Assembly (NCBI RefSeq): GCF_000941055.1
Contig: NZ_CP007202.1
Span: 2,960,437-3,024,436 of the forward strand
Length of the DNA: 64,000 bases
From: Siansivirga zeaxanthinifaciens CC-SAMT-1
Lineage (GTDB): Bacteria > Bacteroidota > Bacteroidia > Flavobacteriales > Flavobacteriaceae
Reading direction: 5' to 3'
The notes under the pieces are model-generated. The model was not told the DNA's origin, searched no databases, and saw nothing but the letters and a program-made list of their open reading frames with translations. This document shows positions 1-8,846 of this stretch, one piece after another (position 1 is the first letter of the stretch; every line of letters begins with the position of its first letter). A program made the position numbers and the translations under genes.

Positions 1-326
1 GCACAAAATCCGAGAACTACTGAGTTTCCCAGGGACATACCCAAATAGCGTACTCCTAACCCATAGGATAAACCTCCAACTCCCCAAAGCAACCCCATTA
101 AAAAAGTAAATCCTAAAATTGTGTTTGAACATGATGTAATAATTTCCATAAAACCAGGAACGGTTAAAAATGCTGCAATTGGCGGTACAATTAACCACGA
201 CATAACGCCACCAACCATCCAATAGGTTTCCCAAGACCAGCCTTTAACTTTGTTGTAAGGCATGTAAAAACTACCGGCAGCGACACCGCCTAATGAATGA
301 AATAGAATACCTAATATTGCTTGCAT
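1..326 (-). CDS. rhaT: L-rhamnose/proton symporter RhaT (partial, C-terminal part outside window)
   Basis: The first 108 codons are visible; the gene runs off the low-coordinate edge. The translation starts MQAILGILFHSLGG and contains FYMPYNKVKGWSWET, then a WGVGGLSYGLGVRYLGMSLG segment. By memory these match the N-terminus of E. coli RhaT (FYAPFKKVKKWSWET and [20 protein letters not shown]). RhaT is an inner-membrane DMT-superfamily permease that imports L-rhamnose with protons. Several hydrophobic segments are visible and there is no cleavable signal. It lies downstream of three sulfatase genes in the same direction and would take up the L-rhamnose freed by the locus's rhamnosidases, so it is a strong pointer to the substrate. 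The rest of the rhamnose catabolic pathway is probably beyond this edge (inference). The ATG at 326 is the only sensible start. Confidence 0.9.
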   Translation of the reverse strand, partial: MQAILGILFHSLGGVAAGSFYMPYNKVKGWSWETYWMVGGVMSWLIVPPIAAFLTVPGFMEIITSCSNTILGFTFLMGLLWGVGGLSYGLGVRYLGMSLGNSVVLGFC

Positions 327-359
327 AAATATATATATTTATTATTTTTTGTTAAAAAA

Positions 360-367
360 CAAATCTA
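360..367 (-). promoter_or_regulatory. Candidate -7 box upstream of rhaT
   Basis: Read on the minus strand this is TAGATTTG, a match to the Bacteroidota -7 consensus TAnnTTTG, about 35 nt before the rhaT ATG. No clear -33 TTG was seen at the expected distance, so it may be weak or activator-dependent, or a chance match in AT-rich DNA. Confidence 0.3.
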
Positions 368-472
368 GCTTCGGTGATTATTTATATTACCTAGTGTTAT
401 CATGATTCATAAGAATCTTAGAAATCTAAAACTTTACAATTTTTAGTCAATCTTTATAAAATAATCAAAACA

Positions 473-508
473 AGTTTTATTAAAATTGCTTTTAATTAAC
501 TTAAAACT
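473..508 (-). terminator. Weak AT-rich inverted repeat after the 507..1988 sulfatase
   Basis: The arms AGTTTTA (473-479) and TAAAACT (502-508) enclose a second inner repeat, TTAAAA-TTGC-TTTTAA. It overlaps the stop codon of the sulfatase and is followed on the minus strand by a U-rich stretch. It could end the sulfatase operon before rhaT, but the stem is almost all A-U and may be chance. Confidence 0.25.
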
Positions 509-1988
509 ACCAATGCTTGATGACTAAATAATCCCCTTCGTTTAATGTGTTTTTTATTGAATCTGGAATTTTTCTTCGAGGCGTATCTTCGTCTAGCCTG
601 AAACCAGCTTTTCCTTTTCCTTTTATCAGTGGCATATTACCCGGTTGATTGTTTAAAAAGTCGCCTTGAAATGTCATCCAACTAAATAGGTCTTTGATTA
701 ATCGCTCTTTAATCTCTTTTAATTCGGGTTTGTTTATTAGATTATTTTGTTCGAAAGGGTCGTTTTTCAAATCATACAATTCTTCAAAGGGTTCGTTTTT
801 AAAAGCGGTAGCGCCTCTACGAATGAAAAAATCAACATTTGGTTTATTTGTTAGATTCTTTTCTACCACTTCAATGGAATTAAAATTTCGGATGTATTTG
901 TAACGGCTATCACGAATCATTCGAGACGGAAAAACTTCAGAATTCAAAATATTTTGATTTGTCCGTACGCCATAAACGTATTTATTAATTTCAATATCCT
1001 GCCCTTTTAGAATTGGCAAGAAGCTTTTGCCATCCATATCAGCTGTGGCTTTACCACCTGCAATATCCATAAATGTGGGCAATACATCGGTATAATGTAT
1101 GAGTTGATTTGATTTGGAACCCGGTATAATTACCTTGGGCCAACGTACCACAAAAGGTACTTTCAAACCAATATCTTTTACTGTAAATTTCCCAGAAACA
1201 CCATGGTCTGCGCTATATATAATTAGGGTATTGTCTCCTAAATAGTTATCAGCAGCCGCAAGCACTTGGTCTAATTGTTTGTTATCTTCTTCAATGCTTC
1301 TGTAATACCCTGCTTTGTCTTTTATAAAAGCAGCATTGTTCTTTTTGCTTTCATTGAAAGGGTAAAACTTGATGTCATTTGCAGAAGCACCATCCACATT
1401 AAAATACTCCGAATGCGGATAATATGATGTTATGAACATACAAAATGGCTTATTGGCCGTTTTAAAATATCTTTGAATACTATCAATTGGAATATATTCT
1501 CTTGGGCCTTCGGGTCTTTCTACCGCATGCCATTCTTTGTCCCAATCAAAAACTTCATCAGGACTCACATGACTTTTTCCTGCCAAAACCACTTCATAAC
1601 CAAGTTTTCGCAGCTGCTTGGTAATACTAACGATATCGGGTTTTACTTTGGAATGATTCGCAAAACAACCGTTTTTCAAAGGATATTTCCCTGTAAATAA
1701 TTGCGATCTACTAGGGGCACATATCGCCTGACCTGTAAAGGCATTTTCGAACAAAATCCCTTCTCTAGCAATTCGATCGACTGCGGGGGTTTTAACTTTT
1801 TCGTTCCCATAACAACCATAATCATACACATCTTGATCATCAGACAAATAAAATATAATATTGGGTTTTGTGTTTTGACTCTGTGAATTTTTAACATTCG
1901 CTACTTCTTGCTTCTTTTGAGCCGAGCATGAAATCATTGTTAAAGAGATACATCCAAAGAGAAGCAGTTTCAGATTATATTTTTTCAT
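507..1988 (-). CDS. S1 family sulfatase, lipoprotein (N-sulfoglucosamine sulfohydrolase-like)
   Basis: A sulfatase of about 493 residues. The signature ICAPSRSQLFTG places the formylglycine-forming Cys at residue 90. Metal ligands appear in YLSDDQDVYD near residue 50 and in YSADHG, and the GKSH motif supplies substrate-binding Lys and His. The N-terminus MKKYNLKLLLFGCISLTMIS-C is a lipoprotein signal with Cys21 as the lipid site, so the enzyme should sit in the outer membrane or periplasm. The ATG at 1988 is preferred because the upstream in-frame start at 2030 would overlap the previous gene's stop and add 14 residues ahead of the signal peptide. The 17-nt gap to the sulfatase upstream suggests one operon. 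The overall pattern resembles the heparan N-sulfatase-like branch, but the sulfate position removed cannot be read from sequence. Confidence 0.88.
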   Translation of the reverse strand: MKKYNLKLLLFGCISLTMISCSAQKKQEVANVKNSQSQNTKPNIIFYLSDDQDVYDYGCYGNEKVKTPAVDRIAREGILFENAFTGQAICAPSRSQLFTGKYPLKNGCFANHSKVKPDIVSITKQLRKLGYEVVLAGKSHVSPDEVFDWDKEWHAVERPEGPREYIPIDSIQRYFKTANKPFCMFITSYYPHSEYFNVDGASANDIKFYPFNESKKNNAAFIKDKAGYYRSIEEDNKQLDQVLAAADNYLGDNTLIIYSADHGVSGKFTVKDIGLKVPFVVRWPKVIIPGSKSNQLIHYTDVLPTFMDIAGGKATADMDGKSFLPILKGQDIEINKYVYGVRTNQNILNSEVFPSRMIRDSRYKYIRNFNSIEVVEKNLTNKPNVDFFIRRGATAFKNEPFEELYDLKNDPFEQNNLINKPELKEIKERLIKDLFSWMTFQGDFLNNQPGNMPLIKGKGKAGFRLDEDTPRRKIPDSIKNTLNEGDYLVIKHW

Positions 1989-2004
1989 TTTCAATAGTAT
2001 ATAA

Positions 2005-3639
2005 TTATTGTTTGTATTTGCTAACTGCATCTGCTTTTGGATAAGGTACTGTATTTCCGTTTTTTATAAAAGTACCCGTAGGAGCCATATTTGCTTTTAA
2101 CCAAGCTAGCATATCAGCATTCATTTTTAAAGCAATCTTCATATTTTTTGAAGTTGGCTTTTCTAAAAGATTGTCTTTCTCTCCCAAATCTTTTTTCAAA
2201 TTGTACAAAGCAAATTCTTCTGTTTCATAAAAATAAAAAAGCTTATAATAGGCATTACCAATGCGTTTTTGAATGAGTGTGGTAGGCGAAAACCTTTCGT
2301 CCATATATCCTGGGAGGTGCCAAAACAAATTGTCGCGTTCTATACGTTTTTGCTTCCCCTGTAAAATACGTGCAAAAGATGCGCCGTCGTATATAGCTTT
2401 TTCCCCATTAGCTTTTTGTAATGAAGCAATATCTACTCCTGCAAAATCAGCTAATGTTGGTAAAAAATCAATACAATGCACTGCTTGATTTGAAACTGAA
2501 TTCTTTTTGATTACATTGGGAAATCTAAAAATTAATGGGACTCTAATACCTCCTTCGTCTAAACTTCCTTTTTTGCCTTTAAGAGGTACATTATCAACCA
2601 ATCCTCCGATATCTGAATAAAAAATAAACAGGGTGTTATTGGTTATATCATCTGAAAAATCACCATCACCATTTGGGTCTTTCAAGGCATTATTAATTTT
2701 ACCCACATTTTGATCTAAAAGTTCTATTAAAGAAGCGTATTCTGCTTGTTTTTCACTTAAACCTCTTTTTAAATATTTCTCGGTTAAATCTTTACGACCA
2801 ACAACATCTGAATGAACCGCATGAAAGGGCACGTAAAGAAAAAATGGCTTTTAAGTATTTGCTTTTTCTTTAATATAATCTACCGAAAAATCACCAATGG
2901 CATCTGTAAGGTGCTTAGGTGTTCCTACTAAAACCGATTGATTACTATTCTTTTTGTATGGCGATAAGTTTTCATCTATATATTTTTGACTATACGGATG
3001 CGCATATTTATCAAAGTAATCCGATCCAAAAGTCCATCCATTGCCATCTGAATGCAATGCTAAATAATACGACTTCGTTTTTTCTCCATTTACAGTAGCC
3101 GATATCTCATTATGAATGTCGGCAGGTAAGTCGATACCATAGTCGCCTCTCAAAGGATGTGGTGTACCATGACTTTTGCCAATTAAAGCAGTTTGGTATC
3201 CTTGTGTTTTGAGTATATCGAAAATATTAATTCCATCTTCTAAAATTACTTTTTGCTGCTCATGAGGCTCAATTAGCACATTTGGAAAACCTTTTGTTCG
3301 TTTGTCTTGTCTTTTTAATGACCCAACATTGTACACGCCGTTATCAACACCTGTGGCGTATTGCCCGCTTATCAAGGCAGCACGTGTTGGCGCACAGTTT
3401 TGATTGGTATACGCATTAGTAAAAGACATGCCTTGGGATGCTAATTTATCAATCTCAGGGGTTTGAAATATTTTAGAACCATTATTGAAATTAGTATTGC
3501 CCGTGCTTACATCTGTCCAGCCTAAATCGTCTGCTAAAATGAATACTATGTTGGGTTTTGATGCGTGTTGACTTTGACTATTTCCTGAGAAATAAAATAT
3601 GGAAATTAGTATTAAAACTAAATATTTAGCTTTTGACAT
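2005..3639 (-). pseudogene. S1 sulfatase interrupted by one in-frame TAA and missing a metal-site Asn
   Basis: One continuous reading frame of about 544 codons encodes a whole secreted sulfatase: signal peptide, ILADDLGWTD, NCAPTRAALISG with Cys82, GKSH, FLYVPFHAVHSD and DEGGIRVPL. It is split by a single TAA at 2851-2853, between EKANT and KPFFLYVPF, so the halves read as 262 and 275 codons without a frameshift. The usual calcium-ligand motif SDNG is SDIG here (Asn to Ile, explicable by one base), which suggests function was already relaxed. A GTG or ATG restart after the stop would lack the catalytic Cys. The gap of 26 nt to the S1_7 sulfatase upstream and 16 nt to the sulfatase downstream keep it inside an operon. 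A sequencing error at the stop is possible but would not explain the Asn loss. Confidence 0.85.
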
Positions 3640-3665
3640 TGGTAACTATTTATTGCTATTAAACA

Positions 3666-5072
3666 TTAATTTTTTCTTAAAAAATCCTTTCCCCATTTTG
3701 CCCTTAAATCAGCAGCTAATTCATTTACCTTATTTTGATATTCTGGTTTTTCGGCTAAATTATCCAACTCTAAAGGGTCGGTTTTATGGTCGAAAAGCAT
3801 TCGAGCGTAGGCTTTCCCATGATCGTCTGTCCATTCGGTATAAAATAAATCGCCCTTTATTAAGGTTACGGCATCTTTAAACTTGCTCACTGCCCAGTTT
3901 TTATCACTTTTATTTCCGTTAATAATGGGCACAAAACTTTTGCCTTCAACCGTACTTGGGATTTTCAAACCTGCCAGTTCTATTAACGATGGATAGACAT
4001 CTACATACTCAACAATATCGTTGCTGATAGCACCATTAGTTTTTCCTGGTACTTTAATGATTAATGGGGTTTTAAGCGCTGTTTCGAAAGTAGAATGTTT
4101 GCACCACAGTTTGTGGTCGCCTAAATTCCAGCCATGGTCGCCCCATAAAATCACAATAGTATCTTCCTCTAAGTTCAAGCGTTTCAATTCATCGAGAACC
4201 AAACCAATTTGTGCATCAACATAACTTACGCAGGCATAATAACCGTGAATCAATTCTTTAGCCAAATCCTCTGATAATTCACCTTTCTTTGGAATTCCAC
4301 CATACAGGCGCAATTCGCCATAATTATGAAATGCTTCTTTGGGAGTCGTTTCGGGTTGAACGTAACTCTCCGGCAGTGTGATGGAATTTCTATCATACAA
4401 ATCCCAGTATTTTTTAGGAGCGTTGAATGGCAGGTGGGGTTTCATAAAACCTAAAGCCAGAAAAAACGGCTTGTTTTTGTTTTTCAGTTTGCGCAAATCG
4501 GCAATCCCTTTTTGAGCAATTTTACCATCAAAATAAGCGGTATCATCCACATTTGCATTTTCAAAAGCAGCTCCTCCTATTTCCGAAAGGTTTGCACTGG
4601 CATTCTTTTTAATATTCTCTGCCAACTGATAATCACGAATATTTCCTTTTGGAAACCAACGGCTGTCCCACGCCTCTTTATCATCTTTTTGATGATGGTA
4701 TATTTTTCCGTTGGAAATAGTTGTATAACCATTATTCTTAAGCAATAACGGCAGTGATACGGCTTCGGGATTGTCTTTGTCTTTTTCGGTATAGGCATCA
4801 ATAAAACGATAACGCGTAGGCCTTGTGCCCGTTAAAAGACTGGCTCTTGAAGCACCACAAACAGGAATATTGCAATAGGCTCTGTTAAAAACCAAGCCTT
4901 CAGCAGCCAACTTATCTAAATTAGGCGATTTGATTTGGCTGGCACCATAACAGTTCAGTTCCGGACGTAAATCATCCACCGCTATAAAAAGGATGTTGGG
5001 CATTGTCTTTTTGGGCTGTGCAACAGTGCTCAAACCAATAAATAAAATAGCTATTGATAAGATTTGCTTCAT
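3666..5072 (-). CDS. S1_7-type sulfatase (iduronate-2-sulfatase-like)
   Basis: A 468-residue secreted sulfatase with a Sec signal peptide ending near STVAQ (residue 19). Cys72 in [20 protein letters not shown] is the predicted formylglycine. [15 protein letters not shown] and [17 protein letters not shown] are the metal and active-site blocks typical of iduronate-2-sulfatase-like enzymes (SulfAtlas S1_7 by pattern). It is closely related along its whole length to the sulfatase at 14701..16095. It is the first gene after the promoter module at 5164-5204 and heads a run of three sulfatases that leads to rhaT. In an ulvan context, 2-O-desulfation of a uronate or desulfation of rhamnose are the plausible roles, but this is inference from family only. 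Confidence 0.9.
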   Translation of the reverse strand: MKQILSIAILFIGLSTVAQPKKTMPNILFIAVDDLRPELNCYGASQIKSPNLDKLAAEGLVFNRAYCNIPVCGASRASLLTGTRPTRYRFIDAYTEKDKDNPEAVSLPLLLKNNGYTTISNGKIYHHQKDDKEAWDSRWFPKGNIRDYQLAENIKKNASANLSEIGGAAFENANVDDTAYFDGKIAQKGIADLRKLKNKNKPFFLALGFMKPHLPFNAPKKYWDLYDRNSITLPESYVQPETTPKEAFHNYGELRLYGGIPKKGELSEDLAKELIHGYYACVSYVDAQIGLVLDELKRLNLEEDTIVILWGDHGWNLGDHKLWCKHSTFETALKTPLIIKVPGKTNGAISNDIVEYVDVYPSLIELAGLKIPSTVEGKSFVPIINGNKSDKNWAVSKFKDAVTLIKGDLFYTEWTDDHGKAYARMLFDHKTDPLELDNLAEKPEYQNKVNELAADLRAKWGKDFLRKN

Positions 5073-5120
5073 ATAAAAGTTTTCTTTAAATCGTTAATTC
5101 TGCTTGGAATATCACTTACA

Positions 5121-5141
5121 GGTAGCGGCTAAGCCTCTACC
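5121..5141 (-). other. Strong stem-loop in the leader of the 3666..5072 sulfatase
   Basis: GGTAG and CTACC arms, then one mismatch, then GGC/GCC pairs closing a three-base loop: eight pairs, mostly G-C, in otherwise AT-rich DNA. It lies between the predicted -7 box (5164-5171) and the ATG at 5072, so it would be in the 5' untranslated leader. No U-tract follows, so it is not a typical terminator. Confidence 0.45.
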
Positions 5142-5163
5142 AGAAACAAATAATGCCAAGATT

Positions 5164-5204
5164 CAAATTTATTTTAAATCTTCTTAGATGTTGTCCTGTA
5201 CTGT
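5164..5204 (-). promoter_or_regulatory. PUL promoter module copy A (ACAGTACAGGA, 22 nt, TAAATTTG)
   Basis: On the minus strand ACAGTACAGGA (5204-5194) is followed after exactly 22 nt by TAAATTTG (5171-5164), a perfect TAnnTTTG -7 box. The same two elements with the same 22-nt gap occur at 16176-16216 and, with a one-base-changed -7 box, at 60326-60366. The upstream element overlaps where a -33 box would sit, which suggests an activator that replaces -33 recognition. It drives the 3666..5072 sulfatase and probably the genes after it. Confidence 0.65.
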
Positions 5205-5221
5205 GCTGAATTCATTCCAGT

Positions 5222-8200
5222 CTATTTCAATTTTTCCACTTTTGAAACTATAATTTTAACAGGTCCCAATAAGCCCGATTGAAGTAATTTAGAATCTTTG
5301 TGCCAATGCTTAAAGGCTGCAAAAGTGACCCGATTTGTTGGGCGGTCAGTATTGTTTAAGAGCCATTCGGGCCACTCATTAACTACCGAACCTTTGTATT
5401 TATAATCTGAAGGTAATTGTTCATCACCAATTAGTCGATTAGGCCAAAGATTGGTAATTTTTACCTCTAGTGTATTTGTGCCTTTTACAACAGCTTCATC
5501 AATATTAATTCTAAAAGGTGCTTTCCATAAAATTCCAAGATTTTTGCCATTTAAATACACTTCGGCTATCTCTTTTACATTTCCTAAATCTAACTGTAAG
5601 CAAATATTAGATTTGAAAAATTTGGATGGAACTTCAAATTGTTTTTTATAGCTGGCTGTACCCGAGAAATACCTGATAGCATCGTTAGAAGAGGTAGTCC
5701 ACGACGTTAAGCTGTTGAACGTTTCTTTTAAAACCGTTTCGTTTTTCTGCGGAAAACTAACATCCCATGCACCAGTTAATACCATAGGTTCAGGGACTGA
5801 TTTCACCTCTACTGTTTTTGTTTTTCCTGCGGAAGTACGATAGGTAATTTTACCAGCTAAAGGCGTTACCCAATTTAACATTCCATCTTCATAATTCAAT
5901 TTTGATTCAGGTGATACTTTTGATAGTCGCAATATGCCTCCATCCGATACTACAACTGTTTTTTCTTCATCATTTGTAACATATACAATACGTAAGGATT
6001 TTTTAATTGAGCTATCTTTCTTTTCCGAAAAACTGTCATTGACTGGTATTTCGAATATTCCTGAATTCACCATGGCATTAACTTTGTCAGTTACATCGTA
6101 AACTGGCTTATTAGGTGGAATACCATCGATTCCCCTTTTAAATTTTCCAAAAACAGCTTTCAAGATTTCCAATTTCCCACTGTCAGGTGCAGCGACTTCC
6201 AGCCATTCGCGTTCCATAGCATTTTTCTCCAGAATTTCTTGCCCTATTTTATATTGAATACGCAATTCCTTTTTGTAGCCCGGAGCTGGGTCGCCTACAC
6301 AGAGGTCTCTAGTTGCTTGTATTTTCAGTAGATTATTTAGAACACTATTTGAAACGACTTCTGTAACGTCAACTACGCCATCAGGTAAAAATGTACCGTA
6401 TTCCGCTTTTATAATTTTTAAGTTTGGCAGTGGTTCAACTTTTGGCTTTTGTAACGCCGTTGTAGCACTTACAATATGATGTTCTAAATCATCCGAAATT
6501 CTAAAAACCACAAAAACAGCTGCTTCTGAAGCAAACGGTATGGAAACCGTAGTTGTTCCATCGCCGTTATTTTTCCATACTGAAGCTTTTGTAATTTCTC
6601 CTGTTTCGGCATTCCAAAATTCAGGTTGTTTGCCGGTAACCCTAAAACGGCATTCAAGATTTCTACTTTCCTTTAGTGTGTTCACTACAAAATAGATGTC
6701 TGTGTCTGCTGTTTTTCGGTGGATAAAATCTAGAGCTTCTGTACTTTCTTGCTGAACAGAAAAATCAGGAGGGAGCTTACTCTTTTTTAGAAAATCCAAA
6801 ATTGATAAATCATTTATGAGTCTGGAATCCCATAATTTAATAGCCGTATCTCTCACCTGTTCATCACATTCTGGATAATTTTGAAGGCTAGGTGATTTTC
6901 GTGGTTTTGTACCCAAAATAATAGCGCCACCGTTTACCAGCGCTTCTATTTTAGCCAATGTTTTAGGTGTCATCCAAGGCGTTGAGGGAAGTACCAACGC
7001 ATGGTATGTATCGCCAACTGTGGTGCAAATTAAACCATCCCTTACCGACAATTCGTTTATTTTATTGGAACCTATCACGTCATAATCGTATCCTAAGGCT
7101 TTTATTTCTGGCATCAATAAGGCATCATTTGGCGAAGCTTCTCCTGTAAACAGCAAAACATCGGCAACAGATTGACCTTGTTGTAATAAAAACTGACCCC
7201 GATTGATATAGTTTACAAAGGGTTTACTTTGGTTCCACCAAGTATTCAAACGGTTAAAATCAGTTCCAAAAACCTGTAAAGTTAATCCAGGGCCTACATC
7301 CCAAGGTTGATGTACATAACTGTGAAAAACGAAGCGATTAATACCCTGCGCCCAAGCCAAATCGCCCATCGCTTTAAGTTTACTAGGGTGCTGGTCCCAT
7401 CCACCCATACCTGTAAATGACTCCGCCTCGGCAATGTTATTGCCATTTAATTTGGCTATAGAAGCAACAAATTTTGGGGAATCGAAAAACGCGAGACTTC
7501 CGCTCCAAAACTCAGACATCACTAAATCGGCCGACTCGCCCACCTGCATATTATCGAAAGGTCCCCAATAAGGTTCGGTGGAAAACAGCATACCGTGTTG
7601 ATGGCTAAGAGCTGCTAGCCTTCCGTAATAATTTTTTGCCATTAAATCGCCAATCGTTCGACGGAAGTCCCAAAGAAATCGTTCGGATGCTTCGCCACTT
7701 TCTACATAATAACCCGCCAGCGTAGGTAAATATGAATGACAATCATAAGAACGAAGCCTTTTGAATTCCGTAGCAAAATCCTTAGTCCAGTTGGTTGTTC
7801 CCACTTCATAACTATCTAAATGGCATCTTTTAACTACCGAACCTACTAAGGTATCCAGTTTGTTAATAATAGGCATTATGCTTTCATTCCAAAATAAATC
7901 AACAGCTTGGGTACTCATTTTGTCGCATTCTAATCCACGGCCGCCATCACTAGGAAAACGGTTCATCTCAGCAGTTGGGGTGTGTCCCATACGCAAAATC
8001 ACCCATTCCCCAGCAGGTGCCTTCCAAGTTAACGAACCATCAGAATCAAGTTTCGATGTTAAATCAATAATGTCTGATTTCTTTATAACTGCCAAATCTG
8101 AAATAGTTTTATCATCGGGGTTTAAATGATTTCGGACTTTATGAGAAAGACTTTTAATATCCAAATCATGAATACGTACATCGCTTTTGGGTTTTGGGAA

Positions 8201-8746
8201 TGCGAGTATCGCAATGTCTTTATAATAATCTAATTTGATTTTTGGTTGAGGCAATTTACCTTTGAATATGGTATTGCCTGAATGTATGGTTTCTGAATAT
8301 ACCAGTTCTTGCATTGCATTTTCAGGGGTAATTGCAGGACCACCAGATGAGGACCAGCCAGCACCATTATGAAAGCCCAACTCCAGACCCAACCGTTTGG
8401 CTTCTAAAGCAGCGAACTTAAAGAGTTCTAACCATTTTGGACTTAAATAAGGCGCAACGCCCTCTGGGTTGCCCAAACTCACATTAAACAGTATCGCGCC
8501 TTGAATACCAACCGTTTTCATCGCTTCCAAATCGGCTGTTATACCTGCTTTTGATACATTGCCGTTTATCCAAAACCAAATGGTTTGAGCTTTTGCAGAT
8601 GCTGGAGGATTTTGAAAATTTTGTTCGAGGGTTGTGTTTTGCGCTTTAACTTCCGATTGGAACAAACACAACAACAAGCTTGCTAAGACGGTTATGTTTA
8701 GTAGTGTTTTTAATTTTTTTAGAAAACTTTTTTGATTCATTATCAT
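5222..8746 (-). CDS. GH106 alpha-L-rhamnosidase with two DUF3395-like inserts
   Basis: A 1174-residue secreted glycosidase (ATG at 8746 or 8740). The N-terminus after the signal peptide shows the GH106 pattern: WFWINGNVSKAGITADLEAM, then GFHNGAGWSSSGGPAITPE, DSYEVGTTNW, ERFLWDFRRTIGDL and FSTEPYWGPF. GH106 enzymes release terminal alpha-L-rhamnose. The C-terminal region has a GH2-like sugar-binding beta-sandwich (LDLGNVKEIAEVYLNGKNLG) ending SGLLGPVKI. Between these lie two related segments of about 70-80 residues, each running from xxYG(T/K)F through DVT(E/D)xV to a KxLRIxY strand, which resemble DUF3395. They are absent from the two other GH106 proteins here. It is the last gene of the run that starts at 16095, and its stop lies just before promoter copy A. 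Confidence 0.88.
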   Translation of the reverse strand: MIMNQKSFLKKLKTLLNITVLASLLLCLFQSEVKAQNTTLEQNFQNPPASAKAQTIWFWINGNVSKAGITADLEAMKTVGIQGAILFNVSLGNPEGVAPYLSPKWLELFKFAALEAKRLGLELGFHNGAGWSSSGGPAITPENAMQELVYSETIHSGNTIFKGKLPQPKIKLDYYKDIAILAFPKPKSDVRIHDLDIKSLSHKVRNHLNPDDKTISDLAVIKKSDIIDLTSKLDSDGSLTWKAPAGEWVILRMGHTPTAEMNRFPSDGGRGLECDKMSTQAVDLFWNESIMPIINKLDTLVGSVVKRCHLDSYEVGTTNWTKDFATEFKRLRSYDCHSYLPTLAGYYVESGEASERFLWDFRRTIGDLMAKNYYGRLAALSHQHGMLFSTEPYWGPFDNMQVGESADLVMSEFWSGSLAFFDSPKFVASIAKLNGNNIAEAESFTGMGGWDQHPSKLKAMGDLAWAQGINRFVFHSYVHQPWDVGPGLTLQVFGTDFNRLNTWWNQSKPFVNYINRGQFLLQQGQSVADVLLFTGEASPNDALLMPEIKALGYDYDVIGSNKINELSVRDGLICTTVGDTYHALVLPSTPWMTPKTLAKIEALVNGGAIILGTKPRKSPSLQNYPECDEQVRDTAIKLWDSRLINDLSILDFLKKSKLPPDFSVQQESTEALDFIHRKTADTDIYFVVNTLKESRNLECRFRVTGKQPEFWNAETGEITKASVWKNNGDGTTTVSIPFASEAAVFVVFRISDDLEHHIVSATTALQKPKVEPLPNLKIIKAEYGTFLPDGVVDVTEVVSNSVLNNLLKIQATRDLCVGDPAPGYKKELRIQYKIGQEILEKNAMEREWLEVAAPDSGKLEILKAVFGKFKRGIDGIPPNKPVYDVTDKVNAMVNSGIFEIPVNDSFSEKKDSSIKKSLRIVYVTNDEEKTVVVSDGGILRLSKVSPESKLNYEDGMLNWVTPLAGKITYRTSAGKTKTVEVKSVPEPMVLTGAWDVSFPQKNETVLKETFNSLTSWTTSSNDAIRYFSGTASYKKQFEVPSKFFKSNICLQLDLGNVKEIAEVYLNGKNLGILWKAPFRINIDEAVVKGTNTLEVKITNLWPNRLIGDEQLPSDYKYKGSVVNEWPEWLLNNTDRPTNRVTFAAFKHWHKDSKLLQSGLLGPVKIIVSKVEKLK

Positions 8747-8846
8747 ATGTAATGATGTTAAAGAATACTCTCTATTTTAATTATTCTGGTTGCAGAAATC
8801 TTGAAAAAAATCACCCACAAAGAAACATTTTTAATCATGACAAAAG

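Noticed and set aside
694..903. Plus-strand short ORFs opposite the sulfatases and glycosidases (also at 15334, 19135, 47763, 49789 and others)
   Set aside because: They lie wholly inside well-supported minus-strand genes, have no family-like motifs and are shadows of the real coding strand.
2005..2832. A separate 275-residue sulfatase
   Set aside because: It lacks a signal peptide and the catalytic Cys and is in frame with the upstream half; it is the 3' part of the sulfatase broken at 2851.
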